DNA of 64,000 bases from Micavibrio aeruginosavorus_D (GTDB taxonomy: Bacteria; Pseudomonadota; Alphaproteobacteria; Micavibrionales; Micavibrionaceae). Below the pieces are notes generated by a model, which saw nothing but the letters and a program-made list of their open reading frames with translations, did not search any database and was not told the origin of the DNA. The stretch is taken from positions 496,001 through 560,000 of the forward strand of contig NZ_CP195303.1 in the NCBI RefSeq assembly GCF_051245535.1, given 5' to 3'. The first letter of the stretch is position 1. Each line of letters opens with the position of its first letter. This document shows positions 34,806 to 43,045 of this stretch, piece by piece. A program made the position numbers and the translations under genes.

Positions 34806-35047
34806 GCCGATTTTCGAGCCGTCACAGCTCCCTATAGAAATATACGCTGAATCCGCCGGACGAATCTGTCCGGTGCGGGTCTTTGGAGCCCCCAGTCTGG
34901 CAGGCGAGATTTACTATTTAGTTAAGGGATTTAGGGCTTATTTTCCCTATTGGTTATGGTGATGTTGCCGGGTTGCAAATGGGCGTCATTCGTTACAGGA
35001 TTTAGGCCGCATGCAATCTTGTTCAAGATGGAGTTTCAGAGCGTACT

Positions 35048-36154
35048 ATGGCACCACACATCGAAACCAACCCCCATTTGCGCGTTGAAACCCACGGATC
35101 CGTTGGGTTTTTAACGCTGGACCGCCCGCAGGCGTTGAATGCCCTGACCCTTGGGATGATCCGGGGGATCCATGCGGCATTGGATGCGTGGCGGGATGAT
35201 GATGGTATTCGGGCCATTATCATTCGCGGGGCCGGGGACCGGGCCTTTTGCGCGGGTGGTGATGTAAAGGCGGTGTATGAGGCCGGGGTGAATGTTATCG
35301 ATCCCGATGCAAAGACCGCTATTGCGCGTGTGTATTTTGCCGATGAATACCGCATGAACCGGGCCTTGTTCCATTACCCGAAGCCAATCGTTGCCTTCAT
35401 GAACGGGATTGCGATGGGGGGTGGATATGGCGTGGCGGGGCCGTGCCGTTTCCGTATCGCGTCCGAAAAAACATTATTCGCCATGCCCGAGGTGGGCATT
35501 GGATTCTTTCCCGATGTGGGCTCGGTTTATTTTCTGACACGCACATCATCCCCCGGTGTGGGGTTGTGGCTGGCTTTGACGGGGCAGGCGGTTCCGGCAT
35601 CCGATATGCTTTATGCCGGGTTGGCGGATGTGTTTGTGCCGTCCGCCGATCACGATGATTTGATGACGTCCATCATTCATGCGGTGAATGCCAGTGTTGA
35701 TGCAAAGGCAGCGGAGGGGGCGATTGCGGGGTTGTTGCCGACCGGAAATGGCGGCGCTGGGGCGTCTGCACTGGCACGGAATGCGGAAGCGATTGTGGAT
35801 GTTTTTAAAGTGGAATCTCACCTTGAGAATATTCTACAAGAGGCTGAAAAATCAGAGAATAATTTTATAAACGAAACGATGCGTATTGTAAAAACAAGGG
35901 CGCCGCTGAGTTTGAAAATTACCCATAATTATATACACCGGATGCAAGGTGCGTCCTTTGATGCGGTCACGGCAATGGATTACCGACTGGCCATCGCCTT
36001 CATGCGCGATCACGATTTTTACGAAGGCATTCGGGCGGCTTTGGTGGACAAGGATAAAGACCCGCATTGGAACCCAAGCGCGCTGGGCGCGGTGAGTGCC
36101 GCCATGGTTGAGGCGTATTTTTCAGATCAGTACCCGGATTTGGATGGCTTGTAA
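35048..36154 (+). CDS. Enoyl-CoA hydratase/3-hydroxyisobutyryl-CoA hydrolase family
   Basis: 368 residues. Crotonase fold: LTLDRPQALNALTLGMI, oxyanion-hole stretch GAGDRAFCAGGDVKAVYEAG and MNGIAMGGGYGVAG, EVGIGFFPDVGSVYFLTR. The length and FFPDVG motif fit 3-hydroxyisobutyryl-CoA hydrolase (valine catabolism), which exceeds the 260-residue enoyl-CoA hydratases. Cytoplasmic. Monocistronic, 242 bp after the EAL gene (divergent), with no other valine genes near. The C-terminal third is AT-richer and Lys-rich (about residues 255-290). Confidence 0.85.
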   Translation: MAPHIETNPHLRVETHGSVGFLTLDRPQALNALTLGMIRGIHAALDAWRDDDGIRAIIIRGAGDRAFCAGGDVKAVYEAGVNVIDPDAKTAIARVYFADEYRMNRALFHYPKPIVAFMNGIAMGGGYGVAGPCRFRIASEKTLFAMPEVGIGFFPDVGSVYFLTRTSSPGVGLWLALTGQAVPASDMLYAGLADVFVPSADHDDLMTSIIHAVNASVDAKAAEGAIAGLLPTGNGGAGASALARNAEAIVDVFKVESHLENILQEAEKSENNFINETMRIVKTRAPLSLKITHNYIHRMQGASFDAVTAMDYRLAIAFMRDHDFYEGIRAALVDKDKDPHWNPSALGAVSAAMVEAYFSDQYPDLDGL

Positions 36155-36162
36155 CCCAATCT

Positions 36163-36238
36163 TTTTCGTCATACCGGCGAAGGCCGGTATCCATACGATC
36201 TGCCCACTGGATACCGGCCTTCGCCGGTATGACGAAAA
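36163..36238. repeat. Dispersed inverted-repeat element, copy 4
   Basis: 76 bp with near-perfect symmetric arms TTTTCGTCATACCGGCGAAG and CTTCGCCGGTATGACGAAAA, about 30 bp apart at the core. Between the CoA-hydrolase gene and the MarR-type gene. Confidence 0.88.
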
Positions 36239-36378
36239 TCTTGAGCGGGGTGCTTAAAGGAAATTTAACTTGTCACCCGCCATATTAAGGTTATGATTCA
36301 ATTAGGATTCAGGGTTTTGCGACCCGGTCGTCCTTCCACATTTTCGCGTATTCACGCTTTCAAGACGGAGCATCTACA

Positions 36379-36855
36379 GTGACCACACCGTATTATGACG
36401 CCATCCAGTTGATTGAACGGTTGCACCGTTACTTCCTCGACGTGCTGAAGGTCGAGCTGGACCGCCGCGGCGTGCAGGACATTAACAACGTCCAGTCGAT
36501 GATCCTTTATAACATTGGCGAAGATGATTTGACGGTTGGTGAATTGACCATCCGTGGTTATTACCTCGGGTCCAACGTGTCCTATAACGTGAAGAAGATG
36601 GTCGAAAACGGCTATCTGATTCAGGAACGTTCTGTTCACGACAAACGCTCCATCCGCGTTCGCCTGTCGGACAAGGGGACGGCGCTGCGTGATGCGATTG
36701 CGCAAATGCTGAAACGCCACGAAGAAAAACTGGGCGGTACCGAACTGACCACCCAGCGTCTGAGCGACCTGAACCATACCCTCCATCTGATGGAACGGTT
36801 CTGGGCCGCGCAAACCGGATTCACAGGGGCCTTGTCCGCCGAAGATTTCGATTAA
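36379..36855 (+). CDS. MarR-family winged-helix regulator, LdtR-like
   Basis: 158 residues, GTG start at 36379. Winged helix: INNVQSMILYNIGEDDLTVGELTIRGYYLGSNVSYNVKKMVENGYLIQERSVHDKRSIRVRLSDKG, with recognition helix near residues 62-76 and the wing at HDKRS. Dimerisation helices flank this. The N-terminal YDAIQLIERLHRYFLDVLKVELDRRGV and length match a MarR subgroup found across alphaproteobacteria whose studied members (LdtR) control L,D-transpeptidase genes. An L,D-transpeptidase is encoded 9 kb away, but no shared operator is shown. Followed by a small membrane-protein gene. Confidence 0.85.
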   Translation: MTTPYYDAIQLIERLHRYFLDVLKVELDRRGVQDINNVQSMILYNIGEDDLTVGELTIRGYYLGSNVSYNVKKMVENGYLIQERSVHDKRSIRVRLSDKGTALRDAIAQMLKRHEEKLGGTELTTQRLSDLNHTLHLMERFWAAQTGFTGALSAEDFD

Positions 36856-36875
36856 GGGTTTTGGGGGCCATCCCG

Positions 36876-37415
36876 GTGAAAACGATGATCGACGATCTTC
36901 CTGTATCATCGCTGGCGTCCCCTACATCCCGCGTACATTTCCCGATTGATGGGCAATCGCCTTGGGTGAATGTCCTGCGCATGATGGTTTTTGGCTCCGC
37001 CGCGACCGGGTTGGTTGTGGCGGGCTTTTTATTATCGGACCCGGATTTTCAGCACGCCGGAATTGTCCTGACCGTGTTGGCGGTCTTGCTGGTTACAGAA
37101 TTCGTTGCCGTGCGCGCATTGATTATTCCCCGCACCCGCAATTATGCCCGTTTCCGCATCACGGAACGCCGCATCGAAATCTTCCCCTTAACACCATCCG
37201 GCCTCGGCGCGGCCCGCGAACCCGACGCCTTGTTCCCAACGGAATATGTCGGCGTGTCGGTTGACCTGCAAAAGGGCACGGACCTGTATTGCGTGACCCT
37301 GATCCACACCAACCGCTCCAAAAACCTCCCCGCCCGTACCTTCGCCAACGACAACGATGCGCGTGACTATGCGATCGCATTGGCTGATGCGCTGGGGTTG
37401 AAGGTGATAACCTAA
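36876..37415 (+). CDS. Small two-span membrane protein, unknown
   Basis: About 180 residues. Start: GTG 36876, nine bases after GGGGG; ATG 36885 is an alternative. Two hydrophobic helices (about 40-60 and 65-85) precede a beta-rich domain (RNYARFRITERRIEIFPLTP...TDLYCVTLIHTNRSKNLPARTF) that may be PH-like. The cytoplasmic side is basic. It is close downstream of the MarR regulator (20 bases). No family recognised with confidence; it resembles DUF2244-type proteins in layout only. Confidence 0.7.
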   Translation: MKTMIDDLPVSSLASPTSRVHFPIDGQSPWVNVLRMMVFGSAATGLVVAGFLLSDPDFQHAGIVLTVLAVLLVTEFVAVRALIIPRTRNYARFRITERRIEIFPLTPSGLGAAREPDALFPTEYVGVSVDLQKGTDLYCVTLIHTNRSKNLPARTFANDNDARDYAIALADALGLKVIT

Positions 37416-37428
37416 CGGATCGGGAATT

Positions 37429-39453
37429 ATGGCGGGCAGGGATTATTATTCATTAAAGCTGAAGAAGTTCCAGCCCGCGACAGCGAAAAGTGGGATGGAT
37501 GGTTGTTGGTGGCTAGCCCTTTTTTTTGCCATTGTGCTCTTTGTGCCATTGGCGGAGAGTGGGATAATTCCTTCCGATTTATGTGCGATCCCGGCTGATT
37601 TTCTATCGCTTCATGGCATCCTGAACGAGTATTACGGTTGGCGCGTCACTGATTGCGTGGTCAGTCATTTTGTCGGTGTATCTTTGCTGTTCATTTTGGG
37701 TTGTTCGCTCCTGTCATTTATTCTGTTGCGGATTTTCGGTTATGTCGGGCTTTGGGGACTTGTTAACGGCGTCGGCGTTGTTGATGCGGATGGAGGGCGG
37801 GTAAGTGTAAAGACCGCCCTGAAATTCATTTTTCTGCGCCCTACAATGATTGGTTTTGGTGTGATGGGGCTGATCTATGTGATGTCCGGTGGGATTATAG
37901 ATCTATACATTGTGATGAAGGTTATTATTTTTTCGTCATTCTTTGGTGGGATAATTGTTCTTCACGATTTTTTCTCCCCCGTTGAGCATACGTTCATTGA
38001 ACGTATTAGCGGTGCCCGATTTGCCCTGAGGCAAAAAGGTCAAGATGCTTGGCGTAAAAAAGAAACTAAAATGCGTCATGGATGGCGCAAAATCTGGCAT
38101 GGGATTTGTTTCTACACACAAGGTGTTTTCTATGCAGCATGGTTCCTGTTTTTAAGTGTTCTTACATTTAATCTGATGCGTGAGCCGCTGACGTTCAATG
38201 CGTCAGAGAGGCAGGCGCTTTATGAACGCCCGGCGCCGGATTGGGATGGCAATTTGGCTATTGCTATGGCTGGGCTATCTGCGCCTGAAAATGTGGAGGA
38301 TAGTTACGAATATGGCCGTGAAAAATCCGCTTTCTACATAAATTCAGTCAATAAAATGAAGGAAGCTTTGCGGATAAAGTTTTATACAGATGTGTCCGAC
38401 GATCTGATTTCGCGGCATTCATTAGAGCGCGAAAAAGATGAAATATTTTTCCTTGGTGATATGCGCAAGGAAGGTGTGGAATGTCTTTATAGCATGGATC
38501 AAAGATCAGATTCTGACTGGTGTCCGAATGGCGGGAGCGGCGACGTCCAAAGCATAATTGAAAGCAATCGACGTGCATGGGCGCGTTTTCAGGAGATTCC
38601 AAGTTACAAAAAATACAATCCAGTACCAGTAAATCACAATATGGATCTTCTTATAGATCTTGCTAGTGTTGAGGCTGGGAATATTTTATCCATGCAAGGG
38701 CGTGGAGAGCAGAAAAAGGCCGTCGCTGATTGGGTTCGTTTTATGTCTGCGTATAATAAAATTATCAAAGGGGCTGATAACTCCAGGGATAAGGGGCTTG
38801 GCTTTGTTTTGTGGTGGACGAATATAAGTGCATTAGAGACCATGCTCTTTGATTCACCGGAAATTGCAATTGATCTGGACGCTGATTTGTTAAACGTTTT
38901 GCCGTTTGAAACGTTAGGTGATGTAAATATGGGTAGTATTATTGCAGATGATTGGGCTGCGTCGTCATTGGTTTCTTATGCTTTTTTTGGGGTGTCACCG
39001 GCAGAGGCAAGGCGCGTGCAATACTGTATGGTTTTGAATGCTGAGTTGGTTAAAAAAACGGCCGCCGAGTTTTTTGCCGAAAAGGAACACAATATTTGTT
39101 CCAATACGTATCTTGATAAGGGTGAAAATATTATTCTGTGGGCGTTATCTCAATCGGGATTTGTTGTAACGAGCATGGGACATCAATTGTTTTCGTCTCT
39201 TGAGAAAAGAGAGGCTTTTGTAAAATATGCGCATAATATTGTTTCAATGACAGATTTGGTACGCGCAGCGATTTTCATTCTGAATAATGATGTTCCGGAA
39301 GGGCGGATTGCTGATACGTTGAAAACGATGAAAACAGGACGCCCGATTTTATGGGATCCGGAGAAAAGGTGGCTTTATGTTGAAAATCCGCATGAAACAT
39401 ATGAAACACCAAGGTTAAAATTCCGTCTGAATCTGGAGCGTAAGTTTCAATAA
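37429..39453 (+). CDS. RDD-like multi-span membrane protein, AT-rich gene
   Basis: 674 residues, notably AT-richer and with more Lys/Ile/Asn codons than genes on either side. The N-terminal about 220 residues contain four to six hydrophobic helices with RVTDCVVSHFVGVSLLF, GLVNGVGVVDADGGRVS and FFSPVEHTFIERISGAR, an arrangement like the RDD membrane-protein family. Another helix lies near 230-250, and the remaining about 420 residues are soluble, helical and acidic, with no domain I recognise. The C-terminal part could sit in the periplasm. It overlaps the following methylase gene by the TAATG junction. Unknown function; possibly acquired with the next gene. Confidence 0.75.
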   Translation: MAGRDYYSLKLKKFQPATAKSGMDGCWWLALFFAIVLFVPLAESGIIPSDLCAIPADFLSLHGILNEYYGWRVTDCVVSHFVGVSLLFILGCSLLSFILLRIFGYVGLWGLVNGVGVVDADGGRVSVKTALKFIFLRPTMIGFGVMGLIYVMSGGIIDLYIVMKVIIFSSFFGGIIVLHDFFSPVEHTFIERISGARFALRQKGQDAWRKKETKMRHGWRKIWHGICFYTQGVFYAAWFLFLSVLTFNLMREPLTFNASERQALYERPAPDWDGNLAIAMAGLSAPENVEDSYEYGREKSAFYINSVNKMKEALRIKFYTDVSDDLISRHSLEREKDEIFFLGDMRKEGVECLYSMDQRSDSDWCPNGGSGDVQSIIESNRRAWARFQEIPSYKKYNPVPVNHNMDLLIDLASVEAGNILSMQGRGEQKKAVADWVRFMSAYNKIIKGADNSRDKGLGFVLWWTNISALETMLFDSPEIAIDLDADLLNVLPFETLGDVNMGSIIADDWAASSLVSYAFFGVSPAEARRVQYCMVLNAELVKKTAAEFFAEKEHNICSNTYLDKGENIILWALSQSGFVVTSMGHQLFSSLEKREAFVKYAHNIVSMTDLVRAAIFILNNDVPEGRIADTLKTMKTGRPILWDPEKRWLYVENPHETYETPRLKFRLNLERKFQ

Positions 39454-40118
39454 TGCCACGCCCATCCTTCCCCCTGCATCTCGATCTCCCTTACGTCCTC
39501 GACCGCGATCCGCCGCCGTTTGAGGATAATGCGATTAAGTATCCGGAGTCGTTGGTCCGGCATTTTATCAAAACCTACACCAAACGTGGCGACCGGGTGT
39601 TTGATCCGTTTGCGGGGTTGGGGACGACGTTGTTCGTGGCTGAGGAATTGGGGCGGGTGCCGTTTGGCATTGAGTATGATGCCCACCGCCATGAATGGGT
39701 GGCGGGGCAGTTGGATCATTGGACCAATATGGTCTGCGGTGATGCGGGTGCGATGGAAAAATTTGGATTTCCGAAGATGGATTTCTGCATGGCGTCGCCA
39801 CCCTTCATGCGAATAACGGACAAATGGAACCCGCTTTATGCCGGAAACCCGAAACAGGCCGGATATGACCGGTATTTAAAACGCATGGGTGTGATTTATG
39901 CGCGGCTGGCAACCGTGATGAAGCGGGGGGCTGTGGTTGTCGTGCATGCGGATAATCTATCCGGTGCAACCTATACGCCGCTGGTGCATGACCTGAGTTT
40001 GGTCATCGGAAAATCCATGCGGCTGGAGGGCGAAACGATTGTTGCGTGGACCGGCCGCAAGGTGCCGGATGACTACCACCATACCCATTGTCTCGTGTTC
40101 AGGAACGTATCGCCCTAA
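39453..40118 (+). CDS. DNA (N4/N6) methyltransferase-like protein, orphan
   Basis: 221 residues. SAM-binding motif I is DPFAGLGTT (residues 51-59) and the catalytic motif IV is SPPF (115-118), the pattern of amino-methyltransferases on DNA (N4-cytosine or N6-adenine), with some resemblance to RNA guanine methylases. The domain order (I before IV) matches the N4/gamma-type arrangement. There is no target-recognition domain visible and no restriction endonuclease gene nearby, so an orphan modification enzyme is likely. Start ATG 39453 overlaps the previous stop (TAATG), so it is translationally coupled to the RDD-like gene. Substrate cannot be told from sequence. Confidence 0.78.
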   Translation: MPRPSFPLHLDLPYVLDRDPPPFEDNAIKYPESLVRHFIKTYTKRGDRVFDPFAGLGTTLFVAEELGRVPFGIEYDAHRHEWVAGQLDHWTNMVCGDAGAMEKFGFPKMDFCMASPPFMRITDKWNPLYAGNPKQAGYDRYLKRMGVIYARLATVMKRGAVVVVHADNLSGATYTPLVHDLSLVIGKSMRLEGETIVAWTGRKVPDDYHHTHCLVFRNVSP

Positions 40119-40124
40119 AGCGTA

Positions 40125-40943
40125 TTACGCGTGCCCGCCATCATGCCCATGCGGGTCGAGGCCCCAGCGGGCTTCGTAGAAGGGTTGGGTTTCCTGAATC
40201 AGGTAGGCGGAAACGCCCGTTGGTTCGTCAATCGTCTTCCGGTCAATGAACAGAATGTCGACAACTTCGTCCGGCATTACGTCGGCGGCAATGCTGCCCG
40301 CTTCGGCGGAGATGCGTTCGAAATGGTGTTCGTCCGTGACCACGCCGACCAGAATATGGGGTTGTGGTTCCGCGCCACCGGAATAGGCAATGGCGGCCAG
40401 CCATGCGCTGTGCACCGCGTGTTCGCCGGCGAAATAGGTGGTGAGAGAGTGGATCAGCGTGCTGGGGTATTCGCTCGGCTGGCCGATCACGACTTGCGTG
40501 TCCTTTTCAACCACCATGCGTTCGCCCGTGGCACCTGGCGTGCCACCATCCAGCAATGTTTCAATTTCTTCCGGCGAAAATTCTTTCGCGTGGTCGGAAT
40601 AGGGGTTCAGGACCAAAGCGGTGCCTTGGGTCATTTCCAAAAAGGCCTTGGCGGGCAGGCGCAGATAGGGCACTTCATCCTGCGTCGATTTCATCAATTC
40701 GTGCAAGGATGTGAAGAACGGGATGACATTCTGTCCTTCGCGGTTGGACCAGCTTTGAATTTGTACGCTGCTACCGCCTTTCAGCGCGATATCATCGTCG
40801 TTGTCTTCGTGGCCAGCCGCAGATCCGATGACCAGAATGTCCGATATCATCAAACGCCGGTAAAATTCCGGGCGGTGGGCCGCCTCGGCACTGGCCAGCG
40901 CCAGAATTTCGTTCAACGGGTCCTGTTCATCATCAAAATGCAT
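40125..40943 (-). CDS. sseB: SseB-family protein
   Basis: 272 residues. N-terminal SseB domain (residues about 30-130: GGSSVQIQSWSNREGQNVIPFFTSLHELMK...YLRLPAKAFLEMTQG) and C-terminal SseB domain (about 150-250: QVVIGQPSEYPSTLIHSLTTYFAGEHAVHSAWLAAI). E. coli SseB was named for enhanced serine sensitivity; the mechanism is still unclear. Cytoplasmic. It lies 12 bases after the glutaryl-CoA dehydrogenase gene on the same strand, so cotranscription is likely, and converges with the methylase gene with six bases between stops. Confidence 0.85.
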   Translation of the reverse strand: MHFDDEQDPLNEILALASAEAAHRPEFYRRLMISDILVIGSAAGHEDNDDDIALKGGSSVQIQSWSNREGQNVIPFFTSLHELMKSTQDEVPYLRLPAKAFLEMTQGTALVLNPYSDHAKEFSPEEIETLLDGGTPGATGERMVVEKDTQVVIGQPSEYPSTLIHSLTTYFAGEHAVHSAWLAAIAYSGGAEPQPHILVGVVTDEHHFERISAEAGSIAADVMPDEVVDILFIDRKTIDEPTGVSAYLIQETQPFYEARWGLDPHGHDGGHA

Positions 40944-40955
40944 GCACGCAGTTCC

Positions 40956-42161
40956 TTAGCTAAAGGCCTGTAGTCCGGTTATAGCACGCCCCAGAATTAG
41001 CGCGTGGATATCATGGGTGCCTTCATATGTATTCACGGCCTCCAAATTCATCACGTGGCGAATGACGTGGTATTCATCGGAAATTCCGTTACCGCCCAGC
41101 ATGTCGCGGGCGACGCGGGCGATGTCCAGCGCCTTGCCGCAGTTATTGCGTTTCAGCATTGAAATGGCCTCCGGTGCGGCGCGGTAATCATCGCGCAATC
41201 GGCCCAGACGCCACGCAGCGATCAAGCCGAGCGTAATTTCCGTTTGCATGTCGGCCAGTTTTTTCTGAATCAATTGTTGTGCGGCCAGTGGTTTGCCGAA
41301 AATGACGCGGTCCATCGTATATTGACGGGCCATGTGGAAACAGTATTCCGCCGCGCCCATCGAACCCCATGCAATGCCATAGCGGGCGGAGTTGAGGCAG
41401 GAGAACGGACCCGTCAGGCCCTTGATGTTCAGGATCATGTCGTTGGTGACCGGAACTTCGTCCATCGCGATGCCGCCGGTGATGGAGGCGCGCAGGGAGA
41501 ATTTTCCTTCGATCTTCGGTGCGGTTAAGCCCTTCATACCTTTTTCAAGGACGACGCCAACGATATCGCCATCATCATTCTTGGCCCAGACCACGAACAC
41601 ATCGGCGATGGGGGAATTGGTGATCCATTGTTTGGACCCGGACAGGACGTAACCCGATCCGCTTTTCTTCAACCGGGTTTTCATGCCCGACGGGTCGGAC
41701 CCGCCATCCGGTTCGGTCAGGCCGAAACAACCAATCAATTCGCCGGTGGCCAGTTTGGGGAGGTATTTCTGTTTCATTTCCTCCGACCCAAACGTGTGGA
41801 TCGGATACATGACGAGGGAGGATTGCACCGACATGGCGGAGCGGTAACCGGAATCGACCCGTTCCACTTCGCGCGCGATCAGGCCGTAAGCCACCTGTGA
41901 TACACCGGCGCAGCCATAACCCTCCAGCATGGCACCGAGCAGGCCCAGTTCGCCCATTTCGCGCATGATCGCGGGGTCGAATTTTTCGTGGCGGTTGGCC
42001 TCCAGCACGCGGGGCATCAATTTGTTCTGGCAGTAATCGTGCGCCGTATCGCGGATCATCCGTTCATCGTCGCTGAGCAGCTCGTCCAGCAACAGGGGGT
42101 CTTCCCATTGGAAAACGGGGCGGGCGGGTTTGGATGGTTTTGTTTGTGGTTGCGCAGACAT
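40956..42161 (-). CDS. gcdH: Glutaryl-CoA dehydrogenase
   Basis: 401 residues. FAD-dependent acyl-CoA dehydrogenase converting glutaryl-CoA to crotonyl-CoA in lysine and tryptophan degradation. The catalytic Glu lies in NTYEGTHDIHALILGRAITG (about residue 380); other blocks are YGCAGVSQVAYGLIAREVERVDSGYRSAMSVQSS, CFGLTEPDGGSDPSGMKTR and DEVPVTNDMIL. These match GCDH rather than general acyl-CoA dehydrogenases. Product crotonyl-CoA could feed PHB precursors, as the pha genes are in the same genome. Upstream promoter region is shared with a divergent small gene. Confidence 0.93.
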   Translation of the reverse strand: MSAQPQTKPSKPARPVFQWEDPLLLDELLSDDERMIRDTAHDYCQNKLMPRVLEANRHEKFDPAIMREMGELGLLGAMLEGYGCAGVSQVAYGLIAREVERVDSGYRSAMSVQSSLVMYPIHTFGSEEMKQKYLPKLATGELIGCFGLTEPDGGSDPSGMKTRLKKSGSGYVLSGSKQWITNSPIADVFVVWAKNDDGDIVGVVLEKGMKGLTAPKIEGKFSLRASITGGIAMDEVPVTNDMILNIKGLTGPFSCLNSARYGIAWGSMGAAEYCFHMARQYTMDRVIFGKPLAAQQLIQKKLADMQTEITLGLIAAWRLGRLRDDYRAAPEAISMLKRNNCGKALDIARVARDMLGGNGISDEYHVIRHVMNLEAVNTYEGTHDIHALILGRAITGLQAFS

Positions 42162-42230
42162 TTTTTAGAACTTCCCAGTTTTTAAATTTTTTGACCTTGG
42201 GTACTATATGGTTGAACATGGATTCAGACA

Positions 42231-42437
42231 ATGACCGACAACCCGCTTAAAAACCGCGAAGTAATTATCGAATTCCAGCAGATCGGCACGATTGTGCGGG
42301 TCTCGGCCATGGACGTCAAAACCCTGACCGAAGCCATTATTCAGGGCCCGGCCAACACGCCCAAGCCGATTTTGGAGCGTAACGCATTGAAAAAATTGGA
42401 ATATACCCTGAAGAAAAAGGGCATTATTCCCGCCTAA
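42231..42437 (+). CDS. Conserved small alphaproteobacterial protein
   Basis: 68 residues: EVIIEFQQIGTIVRVSAMDVKTLTEAIIQGPANTPKPILERNALKKLEYTLKK. Similar small proteins often sit next to rpiB or glyA in alphaproteobacteria and are sometimes misnamed after those genes. Beta strands followed by a helix and basic C-terminus; no known function. It starts 70 bases from the divergent gcdH start and is followed by rpiB 69 bases on, so it may head an rpiB-glyA-nrdR-nusB run. Confidence 0.75.
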   Translation: MTDNPLKNREVIIEFQQIGTIVRVSAMDVKTLTEAIIQGPANTPKPILERNALKKLEYTLKKKGIIPA

Positions 42438-42506
42438 GCCCCTTTCCCCGGGGCAGGGCCTACTATATATTGTGTCTCCCACAACTCAGACACAGGATAT
42501 CGTGGT

Positions 42507-42947
42507 ATGCCCAACCGTCAGACCCTGGCCATTTCCTGCGATCATGCGGGCTTCGCAATGAAAGAAGCCCTGAAATCCCATTTTGCCGACCGGGTTGATT
42601 GGATCGATCTGGGAACCAACAGTGTGGATTCGGTCAGCTATGCCGATTTCGGCAAAGCCATGGGGCAGGCCATTACCGATGGCCGGGCGGAACGGGGCAT
42701 TGTGATTTGTGGGTCTGGCAACGGTATTGCGATTGCCGCCAACCGTTTTCCGGCGGTGCGGTGCGGCCTGTGCACGGATGCGACCATGGCGCGCCTGACG
42801 CGCCAGCATAATGACGCAAATGTGATGGCGCTCGGCGCCCGCATTATTGGCATTCAGGTCGCCATTGATTGCGTCGAAGAATTTTTAAACACCGCATTCG
42901 AAGGCGGCCGCCATCAGGCCCGCGTCGATGCGTTGGGGCAGTGTTAA
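42507..42947 (+). CDS. rpiB: Ribose-5-phosphate isomerase B
   Basis: 146 residues. Interconverts ribose 5-phosphate and ribulose 5-phosphate. N-terminal SCDHAGFAMKE loop, catalytic Cys in VICGSGNGIAIAANRF (about residue 72), and CTDATMARLTRQHNDANVMALGARIIG. It precedes glyA, a common alphaproteobacterial pairing; a dispersed repeat lies between the two. Nothing unusual. Confidence 0.95.
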   Translation: MPNRQTLAISCDHAGFAMKEALKSHFADRVDWIDLGTNSVDSVSYADFGKAMGQAITDGRAERGIVICGSGNGIAIAANRFPAVRCGLCTDATMARLTRQHNDANVMALGARIIGIQVAIDCVEEFLNTAFEGGRHQARVDALGQC

Positions 42948-42961
42948 ATCAAATCACCACC

Positions 42962-43029
42962 CGTCACCCCGGCGAAGGCCGGGGTCCATGGGATGGATCG
43001 TATGGATACCGGCCTTCGCCGGTATGACG
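42962..43029. repeat. Dispersed inverted-repeat element, copy 5
   Basis: 68 bp, left arm CGTCACCCCGGCGAAGGCCG, right arm CCGGCCTTCGCCGGTATGACG. Left arm is CACCCC-type and right arm ATACC-type, so this copy is a hybrid of two subtypes. Sits just before the glyA ribosome site. Confidence 0.88.
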
Positions 43030-43045
43030 AAAAAAGGAGATAAGA

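Noticed and set aside
39453..40118. Restriction-modification system
   Set aside because: No endonuclease gene is found on either side; sseB and the RDD-like gene are unrelated.
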